A stretch of 64,000 nucleotides of DNA, from positions 62,001 through 126,000 of the forward strand of contig NZ_BJKB01000004.1 of NCBI RefSeq assembly GCF_010725055.1. Direction: 5' to 3'. Under the pieces are notes generated by a model. That model was not told the DNA's origin, searched no databases, and worked only from the letters and a program-made list of their open reading frames with translations. This stretch comes from Gelidibacter japonicus (GTDB taxonomy: Bacteria > Bacteroidota > Bacteroidia > Flavobacteriales > Flavobacteriaceae). Shown here piece by piece: positions 35,663-45,128 of the stretch; the stretch's first letter is position 1, and each line of letters opens with the position of its first letter. The position numbers and the translations under genes were made by a program.

Positions 35663-36850
35663 ATGAAAACCTTGAACGATTTCAATTTTAAAAATAAAAA
35701 AGCACTCATCAGAGTAGATTTTAATGTTCCCTTGGACGATAATTTTAAAGTGACCGATGACAGTAGAATAGCTGCGGCAAAACCAACGATATTGAAAATA
35801 TTGGAAGACGGGGGCAGTTGTATTTTAATGTCGCATTTGGGACGGCCAAAAGGCGTACAGCAGGAGTTTTCATTAAAACATATTCATGATAAAGTTGAAG
35901 ATATTATTGGAGTCAAAACTATTTTTGTATCCAACAGTATTGGTGGAGAAGTTCAAGCCGCGGCAGATAACCTGCAACCTGGAGAAATATTACTTTTAGA
36001 GAATTTACGCTTCCATAAAGAGGAAGAGGCAGGAGATAAAGAGTTTGCAGAAAAGCTTTCAAAGCTTGCAGATGTTTATGTCAATGATGCTTTTGGAACA
36101 GCACATAGAGCACACGCTTCAACCGCGGTAATTGCTGATTATTTCCCAGAAAGAAAATACTTCGGTTATTTATTGCAGCAGGAAATTGAAAGTATTGAAA
36201 AAGTAATGAAAAATGGTGAAAAACCTGTATTGGCGATTCTTGGCGGAGCCAAAGTGTCTTCAAAAATCACAATAATAGAAAACATCTTGGACAAAGTTGA
36301 CCACTTGATTATTGGAGGTGGAATGACTTTTACCTTTGTAAAGGCACAAGGAGGAAAAATAGGTGATTCCATTTGTGAAGATGATAAAATGGATTTGGCT
36401 CTGGAAATCCTCGAAAAGGCCAAGGCTAAGAATGTAAAAGTCCATCTTCCTGTTGATGTAGTTGCCGCTGACTCTTTTAGCAATGATGCCAACACCCAAA
36501 TTGTAAAGGTTAGCGAAATTCCTGATGGATGGCAAGGTTTAGATGCTGGTCCACAAACTATAAGAAATTTTCATGAGGTCGTACTTCAATGTAAAACCAT
36601 ACTATGGAATGGGCCGTTAGGTGTTTTTGAAATGGAGAATTTTGCAAATGGCACTATCGAACTTGGTAAGTCAATTGCGGAATCCACAAAGAACGGCGCA
36701 TTTTCACTTGTAGGTGGTGGCGATTCAGTGGCTGCTGTGAAACAATTCGGCTTCGAAGATAAAATGAGTTACGTCAGTACAGGCGGGGGTGCCATGCTAG
36801 AAAGTTTGGAGGGAAAAACCTTACCAGGAATTGCAGCAATCTTAAAATAA
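35663..36850 (+). CDS. pgk: Phosphoglycerate kinase
   Basis: A glycolytic enzyme transferring phosphate from 1,3-bisphosphoglycerate to ADP. It has the N-terminal signature [53 protein letters not shown] and the C-terminal nucleotide-binding loop [15 protein letters not shown]. At 395 residues it is full length. It stands alone between holB (divergent) and the transglycosylase gene, with its own -7 box. Confidence 0.97.
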   Translation: MKTLNDFNFKNKKALIRVDFNVPLDDNFKVTDDSRIAAAKPTILKILEDGGSCILMSHLGRPKGVQQEFSLKHIHDKVEDIIGVKTIFVSNSIGGEVQAAADNLQPGEILLLENLRFHKEEEAGDKEFAEKLSKLADVYVNDAFGTAHRAHASTAVIADYFPERKYFGYLLQQEIESIEKVMKNGEKPVLAILGGAKVSSKITIIENILDKVDHLIIGGGMTFTFVKAQGGKIGDSICEDDKMDLALEILEKAKAKNVKVHLPVDVVAADSFSNDANTQIVKVSEIPDGWQGLDAGPQTIRNFHEVVLQCKTILWNGPLGVFEMENFANGTIELGKSIAESTKNGAFSLVGGGDSVAAVKQFGFEDKMSYVSTGGGAMLESLEGKTLPGIAAILK

Positions 36851-37012
36851 GAAGCTCGTTGAAGACCGCTATCTAATTAAAAGCATAGACAAAAGGACAA
36901 TTTGCTCGACGAAATACAGTTTAGTGTGTTAAATTGTTGTTTTGTATCATCATTTTAGATATTATTGTACGATAATTATCATCCTATCGTTGATTTATAA
37001 AACACCTTACTA

Positions 37013-38605
37013 ATGAACCAAAAACGAGTATTTCTGACTTTTGGTGCCTTATGTGTATTTGGCTTAAGTTTTTCTCAAATAAAAACTAAGGAGAAAGTCA
37101 CCACTACGACGGCATCTGATAAATCTGTTTCAGTTCGAATTGATTCCATTAGTGATGGGAATAATTTGGACTTAAAGGAAATAGAACCTGTAGTCGATTC
37201 CTTGTCTACAATGACCATTGAAGATTTGCAATTTGCCTCAGAAATTGATCAAAAGTGGTTAGATGAGTTATACAGCAACGAATTGTTTGACAGCATCTAT
37301 GCATCGGTCACAGATTTGAAATATGACGCGGTTGATTATCCTGAGTTGCCCACCGATACGTTAAAAGCCCGACTTCATAAGTTAAGCTCCAAAACGCCAT
37401 TTAATATTGAATATAACGAGTCGCTGGAAAGTGTCATCAAATCCTATTTAAAACACAGACGTAATTCTTTGGAGCGTCTGATGTCTTTGAGCGATTATTA
37501 TTTTCCTATGTTTGAAAGAGAGTTGGACAATTATAATATTCCGCTGGAAGTCAAATATTTGGCCATTGTAGAATCAGCATTAAAACCAAGAGCAAAGTCT
37601 CGTGTTGGTGCCACAGGACTATGGCAATTTATGTATGCTACTGGGAAGCAGTATAATTTAAATGTGAGCAGTTATGTAGATGAGCGAAGTGATCCTCTTA
37701 AATCAACGGAAGCAGCTAGTAAGTATCTTGCCAGACTTTATGAGATTTTTGGTGATTGGGATTTAGCCTTGGCTTCATACAATTGCGGTCCGGGGAATGT
37801 CAGTAAAGCGATACGCCGTTCAGGGGGTTACGAAAATTACTGGAATATCAGACCTTATTTGCCTCGGGAGACAGCAGGTTATTTGCCGGCGTTCCTGGCA
37901 ACCATGTATATTTTTGAATATGCCGAGGAACATGGCTTTAAAAAACACAGACCAGATTTTAGATATATCGATACAGATACTATTCACGTGAAACAAACAA
38001 TCAGTCTGGATCAGGTTTCCGAGTTGTTGGAATTGCCAATGGAGGAATTACAGTTTTTAAATCCTTCCTACAAACTGGATATCATTCCGTATGTTGAAGG
38101 TAAAAATTACACGCTTAGATTACCACGACATGCCGTTGGAAAGTTCGTGACCAATGAAGCAAGTATATATGAGTTTGTGACCAATGAAATGAACAAGCGG
38201 GAAACGCCATTGCCCCAATTGTTTAATGCTGAAACCAAAACGACATATAGGGTGGTGTCAGGTGACAATTTAGGAAAAATTGCGCGACAATTTAATGTAC
38301 GTGTGTCCCAACTTAAACAATGGAATGGTCTGCGGAGCAACAATATAAGAATAGGGCAGCGCCTTACTGTTTATAGAACACAGCCTAACACTTCTCCTTC
38401 AAAATCAGTATCCAGCGTCTCAACTAAATCGAATGTCCTGAGTAGTGATTCAAACACTATAAAGACCTATAAAGTAAGGTCTGGAGATTCCCTATGGAGC
38501 ATATCTAGAAAGTTTCCTGGAGTTTCCATTCAAAATATCAAAGATTGGAACGATATTAGTGGTAATAATTTGAAAGTAGGAACAACACTTAAAATTTCGA
38601 AATAA
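37013..38605 (+). CDS. MltD-type lytic transglycosylase with LysM domains
   Basis: It cleaves peptidoglycan glycan strands with formation of 1,6-anhydro-MurNAc. The signal peptide is about residues 1-22 (ending LSFSQ). The SLT catalytic domain covers about 170-320: YLAIVESALKPRAKSRVGATG (catalytic Glu in VESAL), LWQFMYATGKQY and LALASYNCGPGNV. A degenerate LysM-like stretch lies at about 335-375, and two clear LysM domains follow (TYRVVSGDNLGKIARQFNV and TYKVRSGDSLWSISRKF), binding peptidoglycan. Its 530 residues are typical. DUF4837 follows after 28 bp. Confidence 0.93.
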   Translation: MNQKRVFLTFGALCVFGLSFSQIKTKEKVTTTTASDKSVSVRIDSISDGNNLDLKEIEPVVDSLSTMTIEDLQFASEIDQKWLDELYSNELFDSIYASVTDLKYDAVDYPELPTDTLKARLHKLSSKTPFNIEYNESLESVIKSYLKHRRNSLERLMSLSDYYFPMFERELDNYNIPLEVKYLAIVESALKPRAKSRVGATGLWQFMYATGKQYNLNVSSYVDERSDPLKSTEAASKYLARLYEIFGDWDLALASYNCGPGNVSKAIRRSGGYENYWNIRPYLPRETAGYLPAFLATMYIFEYAEEHGFKKHRPDFRYIDTDTIHVKQTISLDQVSELLELPMEELQFLNPSYKLDIIPYVEGKNYTLRLPRHAVGKFVTNEASIYEFVTNEMNKRETPLPQLFNAETKTTYRVVSGDNLGKIARQFNVRVSQLKQWNGLRSNNIRIGQRLTVYRTQPNTSPSKSVSSVSTKSNVLSSDSNTIKTYKVRSGDSLWSISRKFPGVSIQNIKDWNDISGNNLKVGTTLKISK

Positions 38606-38633
38606 GTGTTATTAAATTAAAAAACCACACATC

Positions 38634-39605
38634 ATGAGAACCATTTATGCAATTGTCTTTTCTTTGATCCTGTTTACTTCATGTAATAATGGCAAAGACC
38701 AACGAATTATTCCTCCTTCCAACGGTAACATAAATAACCTTTTGGTAGTTGTTGATAATCTTTTATGGGATGACAGTGTAGGTGAAACGATTAGAGACAT
38801 TGTTGCAGCTCCCGTTCCAGCATTAAGTCAGGAAGAACCCTTGTTTTCACTAAACCAGATGCCACCTATGGTATTTGATGGATTTGCAACCAAGAACCGG
38901 ATCATCCTAAAAATAGAAAAAGGTGGAGAAGCTGGTACGGTCATAAAAAATGATGTGTACGCAAGACCCCAAACAGTTGCAGTAATTTCAGGAAAAACAG
39001 ATCAGGAAATCAAAGATCAATTAGAGAAAAATGGCGATAAAATAATTGCTGCCTTTAAAAAGGAAGAATTGAAAGAAAACCAACGCCGCATTAGGATTTC
39101 CTTAATGGATGATAAACCACTTGAAGAAAGTTTAGGTGTTAAATTGAATTTTCAAACGGCCTATCGCATCGCTAAACAGGACAAGGATTTCTTCTGGATC
39201 AGGAAAGATATTCCTACGGGTACAATGGATATCATGATTTATGAAGTCCCTCTGAGCACGATAAAGAAGGGAGATAGCACCATCATTGATATTGTGAGAA
39301 TGAGAGATTCTATTGGAAAAGCACAGATTCCTGGTCCTGTAGAAGGTTCTTATATGATAACCGAAGCTGCATATACGCCTTATTTATCTGAAACCACCAT
39401 TGACGGAAAGCCTGCCTATGAAACCAAAGGTATTTGGGATGTAAAAAATGCGTTTATGTCGGGTCCGTTTATAAACTATGCTATTGAGGACAAGGCGAAT
39501 AACAGATATGTGGTCATTGAAGGCTATGTTTTTGCACCCTCGGTTGAAAAACGAAACAATATTTTTGAATTGGAGGCCATCATGAAATCCATTAAGATTA
39601 AATAG
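38634..39605 (+). CDS. DUF4837 family lipoprotein
   Basis: A 323-residue lipoprotein with lipobox ILFTSC (Cys17). The mature part begins IIPPSNGNINNLLVVVDNLLWDDSVGETIRDI and ends …IFELEAIMKSIKI, which I match to DUF4837, a Bacteroidota family of unknown function. It is probably in the periplasm or anchored in the outer membrane. It lies 28 bp behind the MltD-type gene, so an envelope or cell-wall role is plausible but unproven. Confidence 0.8.
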   Translation: MRTIYAIVFSLILFTSCNNGKDQRIIPPSNGNINNLLVVVDNLLWDDSVGETIRDIVAAPVPALSQEEPLFSLNQMPPMVFDGFATKNRIILKIEKGGEAGTVIKNDVYARPQTVAVISGKTDQEIKDQLEKNGDKIIAAFKKEELKENQRRIRISLMDDKPLEESLGVKLNFQTAYRIAKQDKDFFWIRKDIPTGTMDIMIYEVPLSTIKKGDSTIIDIVRMRDSIGKAQIPGPVEGSYMITEAAYTPYLSETTIDGKPAYETKGIWDVKNAFMSGPFINYAIEDKANNRYVVIEGYVFAPSVEKRNNIFELEAIMKSIKIK

Positions 39606-39616
39606 AATAATGACTT

Positions 39617-39658
39617 AAAAACAAAAGAGCCAACGGTTAAGTTGGCTCTTTTGTTTTT
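39617..39658. terminator. Strong bidirectional terminator (18-bp stem)
   Basis: A perfect 18-bp stem, arms 39617-39634 and 39641-39658 with core GAGCCAAC/GTTGGCTC and A-rich/T-rich outer parts, around a 6-base loop. It serves both the DUF4837 gene and the convergent tatA. Confidence 0.95.
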
Positions 39659-39669
39659 ATAGGAGATAA

Positions 39670-39864
39670 TTACTTGTTTTTATCAGTGGATGCTTTTGTT
39701 TCATCACCATCTTCTTTACTGGCATCTTTAAACTCTTTAATGCCACTTCCCAATCCTCTCATGAGTTCTGGAATTTTCTTGCCTCCAAAAAGCAATAATA
39801 CCAACACGACTACGACGACTATCTGCCATGGTCCAACCGCTAAAAAAATACTTGATGCTATCAT
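39670..39864 (-). CDS. tatA: Sec-independent protein translocase subunit TatA/E
   Basis: Pore-forming component of the twin-arginine export pathway. From the ATG at 39864 the 64-residue protein has a short start, then [38 protein letters not shown], that is the membrane helix, the FGGKKIPEL hinge and the amphipathic helix, and a charged tail. A longer frame back to 39885 would need a TTG start that overlaps the -7 box, so I reject it. tatB/tatC are not in the window. Confidence 0.93.
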   Translation of the reverse strand: MIASSIFLAVGPWQIVVVVVLVLLLFGGKKIPELMRGLGSGIKEFKDASKEDGDETKASTDKNK

Positions 39865-39882
39865 AACATTTGATTTGAACTG

Positions 39883-39890
39883 CAAATTTA
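39883..39890 (-). promoter_or_regulatory. -7 box before tatA
   Basis: On the minus strand TAAATTTG matches TAnnTTTG, 18 bp before the tatA ATG. Confidence 0.45.
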
Positions 39891-39963
39891 ATAATTAAAC
39901 TTCAAATTATACGTTAAAAACAAACTTTAGATGAAAGTCAATCTAGATTGGCTTAATTTTATT

Positions 39964-39971
39964 TAATTTTG
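39964..39971 (+). promoter_or_regulatory. -7 box before the M23 peptidase gene
   Basis: TAATTTTG matches TAnnTTTG and ends 6 bp before the ATG at 39978, so the transcript would be almost leaderless. Confidence 0.45.
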
Positions 39972-39977
39972 TTCAGC

Positions 39978-40844
39978 ATGACCAGTAGAAAAAAAGAAAA
40001 GAAATTCACAAAAAAACTGCTTCATAAGTACCGTTTGGTGGTGCTTAATGAAGATACCTTTGAAGAGCGCTTTGCTATTAAATTGACGCGCTTGAATGTA
40101 TTCGTTATCGTCTCTTTAAGCAGCATCCTCCTCGTATCGGGAACTATCTTTTTAATCGCCTTTACGCCATTGAGGGAGTATATACCCGGGTATTCTTCAG
40201 CCAAATTAAAAAAGCAGGCCACAGAACTCAGTTTTAAAACAGATTCTTTGAAACAGGTTATTGATGTCAATGAAAAGTATTTTGCGTCCATTAAACGTGT
40301 GCTTACAGGTGATGTTAAAACTGTGGAGTTCAATAAGGATTCTATTTTAAATGCTTTTAATGAAGAAGTAGGGCCCTTAACCGTTAAGCCCACCAGGCAG
40401 GATTCCTTATTACGCGAAAAAGTAGATAAGGAAGATAAATATAACTTTTTTGAATCGGCCATCTCTGCTTCAAATTTTGTTTTATTTCCGCCGGTAAATG
40501 GAAATATCTCAGAGGGTTACAATGTCAAGGAAAAGCATTATGCCGTAGATATTATTGTTGCCAAGAACACACCGGTTAAAGCTACAGCCGATGGAACCGT
40601 TATTTTTGCCGAATGGACAACAGAAACGGGTTATGTTGTGATTATAGAACACAGTTATGAACTCATTTCAGTATATAAGCACAATGCCTCGTTAACCAAA
40701 GAACAAGGTGATGTGGTCAAAGCCGGCGAGGTCATTGCCTTGGCCGGAAGCACAGGAGAATATTCTACAGGCCCCCATTTGCATTTTGAATTATGGAGCA
40801 AAGGATATCCCATCAATCCAACCAATTTTATAGATTTTAAATAA
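39978..40844 (+). CDS. M23 family (LytM-type) peptidase, membrane-anchored
   Basis: The ATG at 39978 gives 288 residues; an upstream TTG is less likely. One membrane segment (about 34-58, VFVIVSLSSILLVSGTIFLIAF) follows a basic cytoplasmic start. A coiled stretch leads to the LytM domain at about 165-285: EKHYAVDIIVAKNTPVKATADG (HxxxD zinc ligands), YVVIIEH and GPHLHFELW (HxH). The zinc ligands are intact, so it is probably an active peptidoglycan endopeptidase in the periplasm. The GH3-family gene starts in the stop codon (TAATG), showing tight coupling. Confidence 0.92.
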   Translation: MTSRKKEKKFTKKLLHKYRLVVLNEDTFEERFAIKLTRLNVFVIVSLSSILLVSGTIFLIAFTPLREYIPGYSSAKLKKQATELSFKTDSLKQVIDVNEKYFASIKRVLTGDVKTVEFNKDSILNAFNEEVGPLTVKPTRQDSLLREKVDKEDKYNFFESAISASNFVLFPPVNGNISEGYNVKEKHYAVDIIVAKNTPVKATADGTVIFAEWTTETGYVVIIEHSYELISVYKHNASLTKEQGDVVKAGEVIALAGSTGEYSTGPHLHFELWSKGYPINPTNFIDFK

Positions 40845-42346
40845 TGTTCACAATAAAATCGGCTCTTGCCAAAGTCTTTGCGCTCTCTGTTAGAAGGTCG
40901 GTTTTAAAATGGGCGAACAATCCCATTGAAACCCAAAACAATGTTTTCAAAAACCTCATGCAAGAGGCCAAGGATACACAATTTGGAAGGGATCATGATT
41001 TTCATGCCATCATATCACACTCAGACTTTGTTTCACGTGTTCCAGTTCGGGATTACGAAGATTTAAAGCCTTATGTGGAACGGGTTGTCGCAGGAGAATC
41101 GGACATTTTATGGAAGGGCAAACCACTTTATTTTGCGAAAACTTCCGGAACAACTTCGGGATCAAAATATATTCCCCTCACCAAAGAAAGCATGCCAACG
41201 CATGTTGAAGCGGCCAGAAATGCCATCCTGATGTACATTGCCGAAACTGGAAATTCAGAGTTTGTCAATGGGAAGATGATTTTTCTTCAGGGCAGTCCAA
41301 TTTTGAAAGAACAAAACGGAATTCAACTTGGGCGTTTATCAGGTATTGTTGCCCATTATGTCCCAAAATATCTTCAAAAAAACAGAATGCCTTCTTGGGA
41401 AACCAATTGTATAGAGGATTGGGAAACAAAAGTAGAGGCTATTGTCGCTGAAACACTCCCAGAAAACATGACCGTTATTTCGGGAATTCCATCCTGGGTA
41501 CAAATGTATTTTGAAAAAATCTCTCAACAAACAGGTAAAAAAGTGGGAGAGGTTTTTAAAAACTTCAACTTGTTTATTTTTGGAGGAGTCAATTATGAAC
41601 CCTATCGGGCAAAATTTGAGAGTTTAATTGGACGTAAGGTGGATAGCATAGAGCTTTATCCAGCTAGTGAAGGATTCTTTGCCTATCAAGATCGGCAGGA
41701 TCAAAAAGGAATGCTTTTGCAACTAAATTCCGGTATTTTCTATGAGTTTATCAAAGCAGACGAATTTTTTGATGAGCATCCAAAACGAATCACCATCAAA
41801 GATGTGGAATTGGACACCAATTATGTGATGATCATTTCATCAACGGCGGGTCTTTGGGCCTATAATTTAGGAGACACAGTTCAGTTTACCTCCTTAAAAC
41901 CATATCGGGTTATTGTCTCGGGTCGTATTAAGCACTTTATTTCTGCCTTTGGGGAACACGTCATCGGAAAGGAAGTAGAACAAGCGCTTCATGAAGCCAT
42001 AAAGGGATCTGATACTCAGGTTTCAGAATTTACCGTGGCACCACAAATTAATCCGTCTAGTGGATTGCCCTATCACGAATGGTTTATTGAATTTGAAAAT
42101 GAGCCTGATAACCTTTCGGAACTGGCAGATAAAATCGAGAATTCACTTCAAAAACAAAACAGTTACTACTTTGATCTGATTCAGGGCAAGGTATTACAAC
42201 CCTTAAAAATTAAGAAGGTCAAAAAGAATGGTTTTCAAGACTATATGAAATCTATTGGGAAATTGGGAGGTCAAAATAAACTCCCCAGACTTTCCAATGA
42301 CCGAAAAATAGCAGACGCTATGACCGAACAAAATTTAACTAAATAA
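40844..42346 (+). CDS. GH3 auxin-responsive promoter family protein (acyl-adenylate/amide synthetase fold)
   Basis: A 500-residue member of the GH3 family, known in plants as acyl acid-amido synthetases of the ANL adenylating fold. ATP-binding motif I is AKTSGTTSGSKYIPLTK (about 101-117), motif II is ELYPASEGFFA and motif III is WAYNLGDTVQFTS; VSGRIKHFISAFGEHV is the hinge to the C-terminal domain. Its natural acyl acid and amine are unknown in bacteria. It overlaps the M23 peptidase gene by 1 bp and is followed by the conserved unknown gene at 30 bp, an arrangement that I believe recurs in Flavobacteriia. Confidence 0.9.
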   Translation: MFTIKSALAKVFALSVRRSVLKWANNPIETQNNVFKNLMQEAKDTQFGRDHDFHAIISHSDFVSRVPVRDYEDLKPYVERVVAGESDILWKGKPLYFAKTSGTTSGSKYIPLTKESMPTHVEAARNAILMYIAETGNSEFVNGKMIFLQGSPILKEQNGIQLGRLSGIVAHYVPKYLQKNRMPSWETNCIEDWETKVEAIVAETLPENMTVISGIPSWVQMYFEKISQQTGKKVGEVFKNFNLFIFGGVNYEPYRAKFESLIGRKVDSIELYPASEGFFAYQDRQDQKGMLLQLNSGIFYEFIKADEFFDEHPKRITIKDVELDTNYVMIISSTAGLWAYNLGDTVQFTSLKPYRVIVSGRIKHFISAFGEHVIGKEVEQALHEAIKGSDTQVSEFTVAPQINPSSGLPYHEWFIEFENEPDNLSELADKIENSLQKQNSYYFDLIQGKVLQPLKIKKVKKNGFQDYMKSIGKLGGQNKLPRLSNDRKIADAMTEQNLTK

Positions 42347-42375
42347 TCCTATCTTTACAGGCTAAATACTAACCT

Positions 42376-44061
42376 ATGAATAAAAAGCATCATGCCAGAA
42401 CGAGAGCTCAGGAAAGCTCAAATGCCATTGAAAGAATGTATATTACAATGCGCCATTTGTTTAATCGTGGATTTTACAAACCAATGGGCGTTTCTGGTGA
42501 AACGCTCCGAGAAGCATTATTACTTTTAAGACCTGAAATTTATGGGTCCATTGGAGATGAGAAGGCAGAGTTGGAAGGTCTGCTTTATGTTGTTGATAGG
42601 CTACCTTATGGAATTGAAGAATGCACCTTTATCAATTTAACTAGCGATGAAGGCTATATCAATTCGCATTTTAAAGCAATCATTCCACCTAAAAGAAGAC
42701 GGAATTGCTTCCGTATTGACCACGAACAAATGAATATTGAAATCACACGTGGTCGCTCAGAGATCTATGATATTTTGACCCACCTGACCTTTATGTTTGT
42801 GGAATCTCATAAAATAAGCAAGCGGGTCTTAATTGATGAGGAAGGCACGACCACGCGCGACTGGTTAAAACTCGAAAAAGCGGTACTTTCCAACAAAGAG
42901 TTGACACAGGAAGAGCGTGAGATTGCTATTGCACATACAGCAAATATTTTGGGAAGGACATTTAATGAACTGACCAACATGTACAGTTCTTTTGCTTTAC
43001 CGGACCAACCGGAACGTTTTCTTCATTTAATCTATTGGTTAGGTAAGCTGGCGATTGAGGAAGTGGTCAATAACAAAGGACGGACGGTAACATTTAGTCC
43101 TGTCTTAAGAGAACGATTGGGCCATCATATCCACGGTGAGATTTGGTCAGACACCATTAAGGAAGCCTTAATGAAAAATGGACTTATCGATCGACCTATC
43201 CATGTGATCAGTGCAAATATGCACAGTGTCATGAATTCCATCTTTGCTCCCCAAGCCTTAAAGACCTTGGCGGCAAAAAAGAGCATGTTTGAAGTCTATG
43301 AGGCTTTAAGTCAAAAGGAAAATCAAGAGCTGCGAAATAAAGTCACCAAAGAGGCCTTGTCAAAAGGGATGATCTATATTCCAGATACCTCAGGCACCAA
43401 TATTGATGTGCAAATTTTTGATACCGCCAAAATTGATTTTAAAAAAACCGATTTAGAAGTCTCCAAAATGTTTGAGGATTCTGAAAAACCGGTCCTCTTT
43501 GTTATGGATTATGCCTTTGGGGAACAAGCCTATGAAACCATTGACGAGCTGTTAAAACCAATCAAATTAAAGGATAAGCAGATCCATTTAAATGTTGATT
43601 CAATATCCATTATGGGGAAAGCAGGAATTCTGGAAGGTGGAAAAGGCGACATAATGATCCCATCGGCGCATATTTTTGAAGGAACTGCGGATAATTATCC
43701 ATTGGACAATCAACTCTCTAAATCGGATTTCGAAGGCCATGGCATTGATGTCTACGAAGGGACGATGATTACGGTCTTAGGGACTTCCCTTCAGAATAAA
43801 GAGATCTTAAAATTCTTTTTCAATTCCACCTGGAATGTCATTGGATTGGAAATGGAAGGTGCACATTATCAAAAAGCCATACAGGCAGCCTCAAAAGTGA
43901 GAGGCAGTATCAATCCCAATGTCAAGGTCAGATATGCTTATTATGCCAGTGACAATCCCTTAGAAACTGGAAGCACTTTAGCGTCGGGCGGCTTGGGAAC
44001 TACGGGCGTAAAACCAACCTATTTGATCACTAGAAAAATATTACAGCAAATATTTAACTAA
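42376..44061 (+). CDS. Conserved Bacteroidota protein (probably DUF6909) with phosphorylase-like C-terminus
   Basis: A 561-residue soluble protein without signal or membrane segments. The N-terminal half is mostly helical (AIERMYITMRHLFNRGFYKPMG, ILTHLTFMFVESHKISKRVLID). The C-terminal third resembles nucleoside phosphorylases: DIMIPSAHIFEGTADNYPL, GIDVYEGTMITVLGTSL, VIGLEMEGAHYQKAI and VRYAYYASDNPLETGSTLA (compare the EMEG/A and SD motifs of purine nucleoside phosphorylase). I think it belongs to DUF6909, not certainly. No activity is proven. It follows GH3 and precedes the polysaccharide locus. Confidence 0.7.
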   Translation: MNKKHHARTRAQESSNAIERMYITMRHLFNRGFYKPMGVSGETLREALLLLRPEIYGSIGDEKAELEGLLYVVDRLPYGIEECTFINLTSDEGYINSHFKAIIPPKRRRNCFRIDHEQMNIEITRGRSEIYDILTHLTFMFVESHKISKRVLIDEEGTTTRDWLKLEKAVLSNKELTQEEREIAIAHTANILGRTFNELTNMYSSFALPDQPERFLHLIYWLGKLAIEEVVNNKGRTVTFSPVLRERLGHHIHGEIWSDTIKEALMKNGLIDRPIHVISANMHSVMNSIFAPQALKTLAAKKSMFEVYEALSQKENQELRNKVTKEALSKGMIYIPDTSGTNIDVQIFDTAKIDFKKTDLEVSKMFEDSEKPVLFVMDYAFGEQAYETIDELLKPIKLKDKQIHLNVDSISIMGKAGILEGGKGDIMIPSAHIFEGTADNYPLDNQLSKSDFEGHGIDVYEGTMITVLGTSLQNKEILKFFFNSTWNVIGLEMEGAHYQKAIQAASKVRGSINPNVKVRYAYYASDNPLETGSTLASGGLGTTGVKPTYLITRKILQQIFN

Positions 44062-44068
44062 TAAAGTT

Positions 44069-45121
44069 ATGAATGAAGATTTAAGAAATAATCAGCCCCC
44101 AAATGAGGAGGTTGATTTGGGCCAATTATTTAATGCTATTGGGAGGCTGTTTTCACGGTTATACCGGTTTATAGGCCGTATTTTTACAGGCATATTTGGA
44201 GTTGTCGTTTTGTTTTTGCTCTTCATTCAAAAGCATTTTGTAAAACTTGTTGCTGTAGTTGTTGTAGGGGTTATATTAGGAACCATTTTAGATTTAAAGA
44301 AACAACCTTTATATATTTCAACCATGGTTATTGAGCCTAATTTTAATAGTGTTCAACAGCTTTATAACAATGTTGGATTTTATAATGAACTAGCAAAGGC
44401 CAAAGATTCTCTGTCCCTTTCTGAAGCACTAAACATTACTACAAAGGAAGCTATATCCATAAAGAATTTTAGTGTCGAGTCCTACTCAGATGAAAATCAG
44501 AAGATTGTATTATTTGATAGGTTTGTGCGTAGTTTGGATAGCACAACTAAAAAAGCGATAGATATGAAAGCGTATCTTAAGAATTTTAATTCTTTTGATG
44601 CTCGATTTCATACAATTTCCGTTACTGCAAGTGACAATACCGTGGCAAAAAAAATTCAGCCCGCCATTATCTCCTCTATTTCAAATAACAGCTATTTTAA
44701 TCTTCAAAAGAACATTAGCGATAGCAATATAAAATTACAAGACAGTCTTTATAAAAAACAAATTGCTGAAATAGATTCTTTGCAGGCATTGTATAAAAAG
44801 GTCCTGCTAAAGGAGGCAGAGCGCGCCATTCAGGGAACAAACATTAGCCTTGGAGAAACTGGAGAACAGAATAACAAAGAACTTTCATTGATCAATAAAA
44901 TGGATGAATTGAAATTAGGACTTGTGGAACTAAACAATGAACGAGGAAATAAGTCTAGCATTTTAAACGTGATTTCTGATTTTCCCAGAAAAGGAGTACG
45001 TGATTCAGGTATTTTAAAAAGCAATAAATTTCTAATACCTGTTCTATTCTTGATAGTTACTGCACTAGTATTATTATTACTTTCATTAAATAAGTATCTT
45101 AAAAATTATAGGAGAAAATAG
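44069..45121 (+). CDS. Wzz-like chain-length determinant protein
   Basis: A 350-residue inner-membrane protein with the Wzz/PCP layout: a cytoplasmic start, a hydrophobic stretch (about 40-57, then the TM helix LVAVVVVGVILGTIL near 63-80), a periplasmic part with coiled coil (about 195-290), and a C-terminal TM helix (about 318-340, FLIPVLFLIVTALVLLLLSL). No kinase domain and no strict proline-rich motif is seen. Such proteins set polysaccharide chain length together with a Wzy polymerase. It opens the polysaccharide locus, 8 bp before rmlB. Confidence 0.75.
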   Translation: MNEDLRNNQPPNEEVDLGQLFNAIGRLFSRLYRFIGRIFTGIFGVVVLFLLFIQKHFVKLVAVVVVGVILGTILDLKKQPLYISTMVIEPNFNSVQQLYNNVGFYNELAKAKDSLSLSEALNITTKEAISIKNFSVESYSDENQKIVLFDRFVRSLDSTTKKAIDMKAYLKNFNSFDARFHTISVTASDNTVAKKIQPAIISSISNNSYFNLQKNISDSNIKLQDSLYKKQIAEIDSLQALYKKVLLKEAERAIQGTNISLGETGEQNNKELSLINKMDELKLGLVELNNERGNKSSILNVISDFPRKGVRDSGILKSNKFLIPVLFLIVTALVLLLLSLNKYLKNYRRK

Positions 45122-45128
45122 TAAAGAA

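Noticed and set aside
39883-39885. TTG start giving a 71-residue TatA
   Set aside because: It lies inside the -7 box; the ATG at 39864 gives a normal TatA.
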